Shown here one piece after another: positions 30,885 to 41,603 of a DNA stretch of 64,000 nucleotides. The stretch lies in assembly GCF_000004195.4 (NCBI RefSeq), contig NC_030678.2, positions 61,101,378 through 61,165,377 of the forward strand. Reading direction: 5' to 3'. A program made the translations under genes and the position numbers. The notes under the pieces were generated by a model. It searched no databases. It was not told the origin of the DNA and saw only the letters and a program-made list of their open reading frames with translations. The stretch comes from Xenopus tropicalis. Lineage: Eukaryota; Chordata; Amphibia; Anura; Pipidae. Position 1 is the stretch's first letter. The number at the start of each line of letters is the position of its first letter.

Positions 30885-31515
30885 TGTCACGGTCGGCACC
30901 CAATACCAGAACAAGTGCCAAGCACCCTGGTCTCGGCTCGTGCTTCACCAGTAGCGTGACCGCCTTTGGCTTTGGGAGGAGCCCTCAGCTACTCGGATGC
31001 CACCTGGACTTATACGAGAGGTGCAGAGCAGGAGTTCTGGCTAGCAATGGGGCACGACTGTAGAAAGTCAGTTAGGCCAAAGATCACGGTACAAAGGATA
31101 GGCAAGTTCGTAGTCGGGCAGGCTGGGTCGAGGCAGGCAGTAATCAAGGATAGTCAGACAGGCAAGGGTCAAAACCGGATGATCAAACAGCAGGATGAGG
31201 CAATATCGGAGTCAGAGTACAAGCCAAGGTCAGATCGCAAATATCAGAGTAGTCAGGAACAGGCCGGGTCAAAAAACAGGAAAATACAACAGGAACAAGG
31301 CTCAGGAAGGCACCAGGAAACAAATCCTATCACGGGCACTGACAAAAGGCAAAAATCCCTTTAAATACCTTTGAATTTCGCGCCATTGCGCGCTGACGTC
31401 ATCACGCCAGCGCGCATGCGCTTAACAACGCGGAAGTGCGCGCGCGCGCACACTAGGAAGGAACCGGCGCAGAGGAAAGACGGCGCAGCGGGCGTCCCCG
31501 CTGATTGTGGCGAAA
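30885..31515. repeat. GC- and CpG-rich dispersed repeat, possibly LTR-derived
   Basis: It begins TGTCACGGTCGGCACCCAAT. The middle is dense in short GGCAGGCA, AGTCAG and GGTCA words (31130-31330), and the last 140 bp are CpG-rich with TGACGTCA at 31394-31401 and a run of CGCGCGCG near 31440. A 132-codon frame (30966-31364) is low-complexity and not called. The TG start, promoter-like block and length fit an LTR, but I see no matching CA end or partner LTR, so the class stays open. Confidence 0.5.
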
Positions 31516-32180
31516 GGTCGATAAGTTTTATCGCACTTTTTTTGCGGTAAAATTGACGCGAAAAAAAAAACCGCGCAATTCACTAAAGTATTATCGCATG
31601 CATTAAGTCACATATCGCGTGCATTAATTTACGCGCAACCGCATGTGTTAATTTTACCGCATTGCGGTAATTAGCGTGCAGAAATAATACTAACAAATGA
31701 TTCACAAACACTTAGATGCGCTAAATATCGCATTTGTCTGTGCGAAAAATAACACCTACTTGAGGCAGGCGGTAATTATGGAAAAGTACAGTTAATGAGC
31801 TTTTGGCAATAAAATATGGACTTTGCAGTGCTATTTATTCAAGTCTGTGTTGGCCCTAGAGTGACGCAGCCTCCAGTTTGCAGGGAAATGGTCATTTTCA
31901 TAAAAGTAGTTTTACGAAAGTAATGCCGTGTATGGCTAATATGGCATGCGTTTTTTCGCACGCGGCAACTATTTGTGCGCGATGCGTTGATTAGTGCGTG
32001 TTCTGTCAAATACCGCACAAAGTCTTCGCGACTTAAGTAACGCAAGCAGCATCGCGTCTAAATTAACGCAATTATGCTTTTAGTGAATCATTTGTTAAGA
32101 CGTGAAAAATTAGACGCGATAAAATTTTTAATGCATTCTATAAATAGCGCACGTTTTAACGCACTTTAGTGAACCGCCCC
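31516..32180. mobile_element. Internally deleted relative of the Harbinger Myb element
   Basis: The right end ACGCACTTTAGTGAACCGCCCC mirrors the family's terminal repeat. From about 31703 to 31850 it parallels 27107-27255 of the large copy: GCGCTAAATATCGCATTTG, AAAATAACACCTACT, GCAATAAAATATGGACTT and TGCTATTTATTCAA occur in the same order. The gene and intron are absent. The outermost left ~20 bp (GGGGCGGTTCACTAAAG) are missing or decayed where it meets the CpG-rich repeat. Confidence 0.75.
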
Positions 32181-35100
32181 TCATATATCTATCTTTTCTC
32201 CCCCCTTAATAAAATGTACCAATAATACAGTTCACCTTTTTGGAGTAACAATGATTTAATCCCCACCACAGCAAAACTGAATTTTTCTATAATTGCATCA
32301 CAACAAATCCACCCTTCAATAATTTGATGATAATGCTGCAAGAAAGACTGACTGATTCCTGTTGGTGCTTCATTGCACTGGGACATTAGAACATAATATA
32401 GCTTATTTATTAATTAGACGGCTATTTTGCCAGCTAATCTGGCAACAGTGTTTCTGTTTAAAAAGCTGTAAGTGCAAATGCGATGTTTATGTGCAATTTT
32501 TGCAGTAAACTACTTTTGTAATTCAGTCTCTGTGTCCGCATTACTAAATGCTTATTAATTTTTGTCACGTCGGTAGGTAGTTGTCACCCCTCTTTCAATA
32601 TTAAATGGTCTGGTAATAACCAATCAATCTGCATGCAATGGTTTTTGTGTTAAAAGTGAACCATAACTCAGTGTCTCAGCTAATGCTTTCCTTTCATCAG
32701 TAAAACTGACAGCCAGGATTTGATTATAAAAATACAGTGCTTGGAACAGAGCAGAAGGAATGTGCCCAAAGAAGGAAATTATTTAAATGGTTATTCATGT
32801 CTTTTCTGCAAAAGTTTCTTATCTGCCAAACATTATGCTCTATAAAGAGTTTATGATGCTGCTTAAGTGATTGCCCACATTCCATTCGGTTTGGGTCTGG
32901 TGGAGAATAATGTAAGAGATACTATACTATATATTATAAAACAGACAATGTAATCATAGCCCGTGTGCTTGCAATAGAAAATGTACAACTAATCGTTTTT
33001 TCATTTGAAATCTGACATTTATGGATAGTTCATAACTATGATTAGATGTGTGTAGGGTTGCCACTTTAAAAAAATAAATAAATAAAAATCTGTGCAGCAT
33101 TTAACCCTGTGCAGGTTTAGAGATAGACACTTTCTCAGAAAAGTTATGTTGTAATAATGACAATTAAGACCAATTTATACTAGGTGGCTTATCATTTATG
33201 TAATTGGATTCAGACTCAAAAAGGTCTTGGTTTGATTCAGTGGCCAAACACTATGCTTTGTCTTAGACACCAGAATTAATGTGGGCAGGGACTTAAATGA
33301 CAGTATTGCCCTGTGGCAATTCACACATATCTTTTGGGTACTATCCTTTAGGACTGTAGGGGTTTTTATATTCTCAACACAAAACAAAACAATTTCCATA
33401 ACCATTTGCACTCAGAACACAGCTATATAGGTTGAGGGACAATGATTTTATTTAGCAATGATCAGCTAGATGAGTGTAGATGTAAATGTGCCCATCATAG
33501 TAGTCCGCAGTGGTCTGTGTGGACTACCGGCGGCTGAACACTAGCACTCAGTGAGTTGTCTATCCTTTACCCCACATTGAGAAGGCCCTTGCCATGCTCC
33601 TTCTGGACCAAGGCCCAAGTTTTAGTCCATTTCTGCAAGTTTCAGTGGGTGCACAAGTCCCATACTAATTACCATCAGGGAACTGGATTCCAGAAGCACC
33701 GCTGTCAGTGGCAGAGGGTGACGGGAATGCAGGATGATGGGCAGGCAGAAGGGTGTTATCGAGTGCAGTCAATCCAAACTCAGCTGCCTCACAGACTATG
33801 AACTGTAAGGTTGTTTAATGCAGGTTAAAGGTGTTGTTTTTCTTTACAGCAAACAGGAGACATTAAATATATATACAGGTATACATATATACATATTCTG
33901 TAGACTATATAGATGAAGAATAGCTTTTAAATGAAAATTTCACCATAATTTCTGCCAGTTGTATATCATATGCTTCATTTGACACATATAATAAACAACA
34001 CTTTGGCGCTGTTTCTGTCACATGAACAGTGTGCATATCTATTATTAGTCTGACTTGTATAAACACATTGTCATTGTAACTGGGAAAATACACACCTTTT
34101 CCCCTGGAGGTGAACAGAAACCAAAGTGTAGTTAAATATATATATATAAGTAAATATATGAGAGAGAAAAACTTTATTAGATTACCAGTGCTCAGATAAA
34201 CCCCCTCATAATGGACTTCTGTTTATCTGTTCACTATATGAACATTTATAGTTATGCCAAGAGTGATGGGTGGAGTCTAGCTTTGAACAAAGTAGAGGAG
34301 ATATCTGACTAATTTATATATTTTTGATTTTCCAATTTAACCCTGCTGTGATGATTTATTTTAAACATTACAAATAAGAATACATGATGCAAATACATAT
34401 TAAAATTGGTCTTTTTAGAGACCACAACCATGATCTGAACCAACTTAAAATAGGCACATGCTGGTCTGATTTCATGTACATAATTTTTTATATATGCACC
34501 CAATCAGTCTGAGCACATTAGGCACTATCATTCTTCTCATGGAATATTACTGACTTTTTAGACAGAGCTGAAATGAATGTCTGGAGCCTGGATGATCTAT
34601 TTTTCCATACTTTGCTAAATACACACTTAATCGCCCTCCAAATCGTTGTAATGAACTGTAAAAATCTTTTATTTTGTTTCACATCAACCATAAAATGGTG
34701 GTTAATGATATAAACCTTACCTAAGAAATGGTATCATGCTATTTGTGAGTTAAATATCTTGTAGAAATAGTATCTAAGTTACATTAAGTTACATTAGAGA
34801 ACTGAAAGTGATAGGCACAAGATATTACTACATTGTATTTTGTGTCCAATTAACAAAAATGGATGATATATGTTTTAGAAAAATCCAGCATGCAGGGAAA
34901 TTCAGCACAAACAGCTGAACAGTGGATTCATATTTGTATGTGGGATTTTACAGTAGTGTGACTACTTACTCAATCACAAAACACCAGGGGGCAGTATGTA
35001 TTCAAAATTTTCTAATGGACATGCTCCTTGAAAATAATTCTTGAAGAAAAAAATACTCTTTTTACGATAGTCTTGAAATATCTTGGGAAAACAGTGGCTG

Positions 35101-35580
35101 TGAGAAGTGGAATATCTCAATGTGCTTTAATTAATTTCTTAACAGCATTTAAGACAGCAGTTAGTATTAAATTCAGAGCCGAACAAAATATCACAACTAA
35201 TATTTGAAACTCTAATACACTTCCAGCCTACTGTAGCTAAATTTCTCTTCTTAATGCAAGCTATTATCTAAGAGGAAATGACTGCACTTAAGCACCTCGC
35301 AAGATATATTTCTATATAGGGCCATTCAAAACACCAGGATTCTCTATGTAACACTTTTATAATTCAGCACCATACGGACAAGTACTTCCTAATTGTACTG
35401 CGGATAGTTCAACTGTTTCTCCCTAGTATACATCATAAAAGCATTCATTAAATTCTTAAAGCTCATATTGATCACAGCAGCAAAATGAAATAATTTCTTT
35501 AAAACATTTTAATTGTCAATTTCATATTGCTTACACATATTGCTGTTGCCCTTCAGAGAAATATGTTTTTTTCCATTTAT

Positions 35581-35630
<50 letters not shown>
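35581..35630. repeat. (AC)n/(AT)n microsatellite
   Basis: ACACACAC passes into an uninterrupted AT run to about 35630. Confidence 0.95.
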
Positions 35631-35633
<3 letters not shown>

Positions 35634-36075
35634 CATTTTAATGCTCAATATAGTTTCTTTTCAAAAGAAGTCATTTTTAGCCCATTTTCATGTCATAGTA
35701 CCTAACCTAACAGGCAGTATCTTGCCTCTTGATTTTATGTACTCCACACATTGCTGCAGTTCCGAATTTTTTTCTTAATAAGACAGAAGCTTCTGTATAT
35801 TTGATCAACTATTGAAATCCAATTAATTGCATTTCTGAGAATTATTTTTAAATGAAGCAAGATTACTTTGTCATTGATGAAGATTAATTCCATTATACAG
35901 CATATCAGTCTCCTTTTTAGTTAATGCTGATAATATGTTATTCTAATTTCTTTATTATTTTGTTATAAGAATGATACAGTTCAAAAGTGGAACTATTCAC
36001 AATGTGGCAGGTCAAATAGTTCTGGGGCTAATTAGTCTGGAGCAATTGGCATAAAATGGTTACTGTGTGTGTATG

Positions 36076-36122
36076 TATATATATATATATATATACAGGT
36101 ATATATATATATATATACTGTA
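36076..36122. repeat. (TA)n microsatellite, interrupted
   Basis: Two TA runs separated by CAGG, the same four bases that begin the CAGGTAT MITE. The next MITE starts about 115 bp downstream. Confidence 0.9.
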
Positions 36123-36238
36123 TATAAATATACATATATACTTAGAAAGGTCATGTTCCACCATTGCAGATACACTTGGGCCAGGTTAAACTATAAGTGG
36201 CATGCGAAAAATTGAGAAAAAAATTTAACCTATATATA

Positions 36239-36568
36239 CAGGTATAGGACCCGTTATCTAGAATGCTCGGGACCAAGGGTATTCTGGATAAGGGGTCTTT
36301 TTCCATAATTTTGATCTCCATACCTTAAGTCTACTAAAAAATTAATAAAATATTAATTAAACCCAATAGGATTGTTTTGCATCCAATAAGGATTAATTAT
36401 ATCTTAGTTGGGATCAGTTTACAAGGTACTGTTTTTATACTACAGAGAAAAAGGAATCAGTTTTAAAATTGTGAATTATTTGATTAAAATGGAGTCTATG
36501 GGAGATGGGCTTTCCGTAATTCGGAGCTTTCGGGATAACAGGTTTCCGGATAAGGGATCCCATACCTG
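36239..36568. mobile_element. CAGGTATRGGA MITE, complete, TA-flanked
   Basis: CAGGTATAGGACCCGTTATC to GGGATCCCATACCTG with TA outside both ends. It is very close to the copy at 2067-2394: both share the unusual run CTAAAAAATTAATAAAA and AGAATGCTCGGGACCAAGGG. Confidence 0.9.
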
Positions 36569-36570
36569 TA

Positions 36571-37063
36571 TACACCTATGTTTATCAGTGAACCAAGAAC
36601 AGTAAACTTGTGGACATGTCTCATAAGCTGGCCACACATGAGCTAATACAACTTTACAGTTATGAGTAAATATTCCCCCAGAAAACATGCATGTAGGTTT
36701 TTTTTTCAGCTGACAATTTATATTGATTTTATTGTTAATTATACAATTGGCAGACTGCTTAGTGCAGTTTCCTGCTTTAATATTGCTATTGGTCAATAAT
36801 GTTAAACAATAGGAAATAATAAGAAGTAACTAATATAAACAGATAGCATAAATATAGTTTTGGGGATCTGGATTTTGTTCAGTTAAGAATATCTGATCCT
36901 TATAAGTTCGGTGGCTCCTAATACACATAGGTTTTCTCATATTCGCTAGAGGTCATTACATATTTTTCCACTGCTGTTTAATGCTGGTAAAGCACCCCAT
37001 ACCACCCGTGTAGGCAGCCATAGACTTTAATGGCAACCACCTGTCAATATGACAGACAGTAAC
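36571..37063. other. Unique sequence, no gene seen
   Basis: No recognised gene or repeat. Confidence 0.5.
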
Positions 37064-37292
37064 TAGTGATGAGTGAATCTGTCCCGTTTGCCGAAAAATG
37101 GCAAAAAAATGACACGTGTTTAAAAAAAAATGTTGTGCATGTTGTTTTTTTGACGCACGCAACAGTTTTTGCAGTGCAGTGAATTTTTACGCGTACTTTT
37201 TTTGCGTCCGTTTTACGAAAAAAATCTGGCAATGGCGAAACGCAGAAATTCGCCACGGATCCATGCCTGCCTAAACATTTTGCTCATTATTA
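37064..37292. mobile_element. TAGTGATGRGC hAT-type MITE
   Basis: It starts TAGTGATGAGTGAATCTGTC and ends CATGCCTGCCTAAACATTTT then GCTCATTATTA. The flanking octamers ACAGTAAC and GCAGTAAA agree at 6 of 8 bases. The interior shows mirrored GGCGAAACGCAGAAATTCGC-type words. Confidence 0.75.
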
Positions 37293-39341
37293 GCAGTAAA
37301 ATTAAAGTCAGTTGCGGCATTTGAGTCAATTTTAGGTTGGATTGTTTGGCAAATTTTTGAGAGATGAAGCAGACTTGCACATGCACATGGCACACTTATC
37401 ATGTGTATTTAAATATGACAGATGCATCAATTTAGCATGCTCCATATGTACATTTTAAGACATATTCTTTTAGGCACAGTACACAGCATGTCTTATATAC
37501 CATCATTCCACCATGAAACTCTACTGGGAAGCTCATTTAATTAATATGCTTAGCATATTCTTTGCACTTGTTATATATTGCAAAAACTATTTGACTTTGA
37601 AAATGTACTATTGGCCTTGGTATACAGTTGACTTCAGTTTACGTACCATTGATGAAGAAAGCAAATGCCAAGGCCCTTACCAGCTATGCACATCATTTTC
37701 TAATTATAAAAATATTTCACAATTTTTTTGATTCAGCTATAATCCTTTCACATGAATTGAACCTTTTAATCCTTGATTTTTTTGTGTTCTGTACACTGTA
37801 CTTGAAAATATTATATGTATATATTTACACACACACAGAGACATACAGTAAGTAGATAATAGATTCATAGACAGATAGATTTATTTATATATGAGCAGGC
37901 AAAGACAAATTCTATTATAGTATATCTGTAATTATATAAGGTGAAAAAAGGTCAATTAAATTCATGAAATTTTGATCCCAAGGACACAATATATTTGCTC
38001 TCGTATGCACTGCTGATCAATAACACCTTATCATAACTCATCTAAAATGATTAATGCATTTCATTATCTGATCCCTTCTTTAAATATTACCTTTATAACC
38101 CATGCTGTGTATTAGCAAGAGTATGGTCATTAGAAAACACAGACCCTCCCACAAACATACAGAAATATTTAAGCAGATTGATTCCTGAAGTTATACAGGA
38201 CTGTTCTTACAGTACACAAGACAGCATCTTGACCTATACATTTTGAAACATCTGCAATTAAGATAACTATGTCAATATATATATTCTTTTTTGTGTAAGT
38301 AAAGGTAGCATGATCAAGATTAATTTACCATATTGCAATTCTACATCACAGCTATACCTAAGAGACTGTTAGATCAGCATCAATAAAAAAAGGTGACCAG
38401 CATCTGGAGCTTCATCCAATAACATCATCCTGACTGTGGGAGCGTGTTTCAGGATATCCGAAAGAGCTACCATGTGTTGCAATATTTAAAACTTTTATGG
38501 TGGGATATTCATTTCCCAAACCAACCTTACAACTATGTCCTCCCCTGAAATGGCCCTCCTCCATATATATTTCTACCCTGGTCTAGAGAAAGGAGAAGCC
38601 TTTATTCTAAACCACATGTTCTTTGCTGTTAAAACATTAGGTTCTACAATGTGGAATTCAGCTTCACCTCCCACTCAGGGAAACAGAAACCAACACGTAA
38701 TTAGAGGAGATGTTAGATGCCAACTTAAAACAGAAAGCGGGTGAAACAATTTTATTAAGACACATTGCCCCCTGCCAGCTTGAATATATTGCAATATATA
38801 GACAACCAAGCCCTGTTTTGTATAGGGATTAGGGTATAGGGATTTAGACACTATTGCATAATTGAATATGTCAAACTGCCTTTCTATAACTCCCTGTTTT
38901 TCCTTTTTTCTGCTTAAAATCATGGTGTCATTCACATTCACATAGAATTTATTTAACAAGATGTAAAGCTGTTAGCTCTGCTACACACAGCTCTCAAAAC
39001 CTTAGAGCTTGGGATACACTTTTGTTGCTATAGAGGGTGCCCTTTAATGTCAGCAGTGCTGCCTAGCAATAAACACAAAACAGATCATAATGAAACATTT
39101 CCTATCAGGGTTTCTGTTAAATACTACAACCTGGACTGTTGAATTAGATGCCCATGGCTCAATGTGGTCCTACAAGAGTATTTTTTTTATTCCCAGTCTG
39201 TTCAGGGGCTCCATGTAATTCCTTGTATGGCATCATTTTTGTAATATAATACACCCTTCTGAAAATTTTGTATGGCAATATACGAGACTTCCTAGCGCTT
39301 TATAAATAAAGATATAATACCAACATACTTCCTGGCATGGT
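37293..39341. other. Unique sequence, no gene seen
   Basis: 2 kb without a recognised gene. Frames of 69-94 codons at 38.5-39.0 kb overlap on both strands and show no domain. Confidence 0.5.
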
Positions 39342-40075
39342 TTAAGGAATACTATACCCCCAAACAATGTAAGTCTTTATATAAATATATCACATAAACC
39401 AGCTCATCTAAAAAAAAAAAAACCCTGCTTCATCTAAATAAACCATTTTCATAAAAATATATTTTTGAACGGTCATATGTTCCATTGTGTAATCCTAAAT
39501 AGAAAATTGCCATTTTGAGAATAAAGGGCCTCCTAGGATCGTACGATTTATGACGCACACATACAAACCAAGGCACACATACATGTTAGCCACATCAGCC
39601 AATTAATGGAGCTAGTTCTGTCTTTTGCTTCCACACTGTATTATTTCATGTTAGGTAATCTCTGAGGGAGTATACAGACCATCACACAATGTAAGGTTCA
39701 AGGGAAAAGATGTAAAACGGCAATATTTTAAGGAAATAATTTTACATTTTTTTAAAAAAAATATTCCCCTTTTCTCTGTAATAATAAAACAGTACCTTGT
39801 ACTTGATCCCAACTAAGGTATAATTTAATCCTTATTGGAGGCAAAACAATCCTATTGGGTTTATTTAATGTTTAAATGATTTTTTAGCAGACTTAAGTTA
39901 GGAGATCCAATTATGGAAAGATCCCGGGTCCCAGGCCTTCTGGATAACAGGTACCATACCTGTATATATATATTGCAGTTTGGCAAGATTCTTTAATAGG
40001 TCACTTAATATGATATAAACTGTTGATATAATCTGTTGGTTAACTTTTCATTCTGGGGGTATAGTTTTCCTTTAA
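39342..40075. mobile_element. T2-type element (GGAATACTATACCCC) with a nested MITE fragment
   Basis: TTAA at 39342-39345 and 40072-40075. The left end AAGGAATACTATACCCCC mirrors GGGGGTATAGTTTTCCTTTAA. The left half parallels 16652-16980: CCTAAATAGAAAATTGCCAT, CACACATACATGTTAGCCAC, CAGCCAATTAATGGA. A CAGGTATRGGA MITE fragment occupies 39767-39963. Confidence 0.85.
39767..39963. mobile_element. CAGGTATRGGA MITE right half, nested
   Basis: It runs from CTCTGTAATAATAAAACAGT through CCTTGTACTTGATCCCAACT to GGTACCATACCTG, followed by TA. The other half is missing, so either the insertion was truncated or a deletion removed it together with part of the host element. Confidence 0.8.
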
Positions 40076-40823
40076 ACTGAAATGTTACAGAGATTGCTTG
40101 GATTAACAGAAGCCCTGTAAGTCACATGGTCCTTGAACCCAGGTAATTTAAAATCAGCAGTCATCAAACACAATTACTTTGATATATCATGTGGGTTGAC
40201 TGCCACTGCCACACCTACCTTAGGTAGTGGGGGAGGAAAAAAGTACCATGTGCCATAGGCCTAAATCTATATCAGCCTGTAGCAGTGTGTAAAATTGGCT
40301 GGGAGAACCAGAGGGCACTCTGACTGTATGAGCCCAGTTTTAGAAACTAGAAATTGAGAAAGATGTACTTGATTTGTTCTGGAGTTTGGATTTCTTGCAG
40401 AATTTTTTTGACTTTGCTTAACTAAAATTCATGTGGTTTATTATTGGTATTGTTCTAGGTTCTCTTCAGTTTTGAGAATGTATGTATTCAGTTCAGAATT
40501 TTATTTTATGGCAACAGACTAAAAGTTTCTTAACTGACCAATCACAAATAATTTTTATGTTAAGTATTTTTTGTCCTGCTATTTTCAGTAAATAAAGTGA
40601 TTTTGCTTTGCCTGCACAAAAGAGTTATGGGTCTTTAATCTCCCCTTGTAGCACAAAAATGTGGAAATATTTTGCCATTGCATCTGTATAGAATTTATTG
40701 TTCCTTTGTTTATAGGTAGTACCAAAATGGCCATTGACCCTTGTGCTTGTACACTGGGTAAGCCACCCAGAAATCACCATAATGACAACTGAAAACATAT
40801 AGATATACTAATAAGAGTTACAG
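40076..40823. other. Unique sequence, no gene seen
   Basis: No recognised gene or repeat in about 750 bp. Confidence 0.5.
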
Positions 40824-40853
40824 CAGGGATCCCCAACCTTTTATATCCGTGAG

Positions 40854-41310
40854 TAGTGATGGGCAAAATGTTTCGCCAGGCATGGATTCGCGGCGAATTT
40901 CCGTGTTTCGCCATTGGCGGATTGTTTCGCAAAATGGATGAAAAAATTCACCGCGGAAAAATTCACAGTGTGTCCAAAAATTGTCGCGGGTGACAAAATA
41001 ATAGCCGCGAGACAAAGTAATAGCCGCGGATGACAAAATAATAGCCGCGGGCGACAAAATAATAGCCACGCGATGAAACAATAGCCGCGGGCGACGAAAT
41101 AATAGCTGTGCGACTAAATAATAGCCGCGGGCGACCAAATAATAGCCGTGCGACAAAATAATAGGCGCGGGCGACGAAATAATAGCTGTGCGACAAAACA
41201 ATAGCCGTGCGACGAAACAATAGCCGTGGGCGACAAAATAATAGCCGCGGGCGACAAAAGATTCGTGAATTTTTCAGCGAAGCAAAACGGGACAGATTCG
41301 CTCATCACTA
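40854..41310. mobile_element. TAGTGATGRGC hAT-type MITE with exact 8-bp duplication, nested
   Basis: TAGTGATGGGCAAAATGTTT at the left mirrors ACGGGACAGATTCGCTCATC then ACTA at the right. TCCGTGAG is duplicated exactly on both sides (40846-40853 and 41311-41318) and reads once in uninterrupted relatives (23.1 kb has CCCGTGAGCC). The interior is mostly a minisatellite. Confidence 0.92.
40978..41262. repeat. Minisatellite of alternating 19/21-bp units inside the MITE
   Basis: About 13 copies of an ACAAAATAATAGCCGCGGGCG-like unit. From about 41040 to 41190 a GCCGCGGGCGAC form alternates with a GCCGTGCGAC form, giving a ~40-bp higher-order period. Because unit lengths keep several frames open, minus-strand frames of 64-127 codons (YYFVARGYYFV-type) appear; these are repeat artefacts. 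Confidence 0.88.
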
Positions 41311-41603
41311 TCCGTGAGCCACATTTAAATGGAAAAAGTTTTGGAGAGCAACAAAAGCATGAAAAAAGTTCCTGACGGGGAAAATAAGAGCTATGATTGG
41401 CTACTTAATAGCCCCTATGTGGACTGGCAGCCTACAGAATGTTGTGTTTGGCATTATACTTGGTTTTTATGCAACCAAAACTTGCCTACTAACCAGAAAT
41501 TCAAAAATGGGGACCTGCTTTGAGTCCATGGGGAGCAACATCCAAGGGGTTGGAGAGCAACATGTTACTCACGATTCACTGGTTGGGGAACACTGGGTTA
41601 CAG

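Larger units (their letters stand above)
32181..36238. other. Long unique AT-rich tract, no gene seen
   Basis: 4 kb without a recognised gene or RNA. A somewhat GC-richer patch at 33490-33800 holds an 81-codon frame with no recognisable domain. Simple repeats at 35581-35630 and 36076-36122. The parts at 32570-32880 and 35100-35480 have even composition without repeat matches and are conservation candidates. Confidence 0.5.
40824..41595. mobile_element. TCCCCAACC hAT-type element, complete, hosting a second hAT-type element
   Basis: CAGGGATCCCCAACC at the left mirrors GGTTGGGGAACACTG at the right. The flanks AGTTACAG (40816-40823) and GGTTACAG (41596-41603) match at 7 of 8 bases. The right part holds AGAGCTATGATTGGCTACTT and AGCCCCTATGTGGACTGGCA. 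A 457-bp element is inserted 30 bp from its left end. Fragments of the family lie at 3.6 and 23.1 kb. Confidence 0.85.

Noticed and set aside
30966..31364. 132-codon Gln/Lys/Ser-rich frame
   Set aside because: Low-complexity product of a dispersed repeat built from GGCAGGCA and AGTCAG words; no start or stop logic.
30885..31515. Complete LTR retrotransposon or provirus
   Set aside because: No second LTR, primer-binding site, polypurine tract or gag/pol motifs were seen nearby, so only an LTR-like or unclassified repeat is supportable.
33490..33801. Possible exon or pseudogene in a slightly GC-richer patch
   Set aside because: The 81-codon frame has no recognisable similarity and lacks convincing splice sites; composition alone is not enough.
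40818..41308. Minus-strand open frames of 64-127 codons with YYFVARGYYFV-like repeats
   Set aside because: They are translations of the 19/21-bp minisatellite, open in several frames at once, with no start context or conserved domain.
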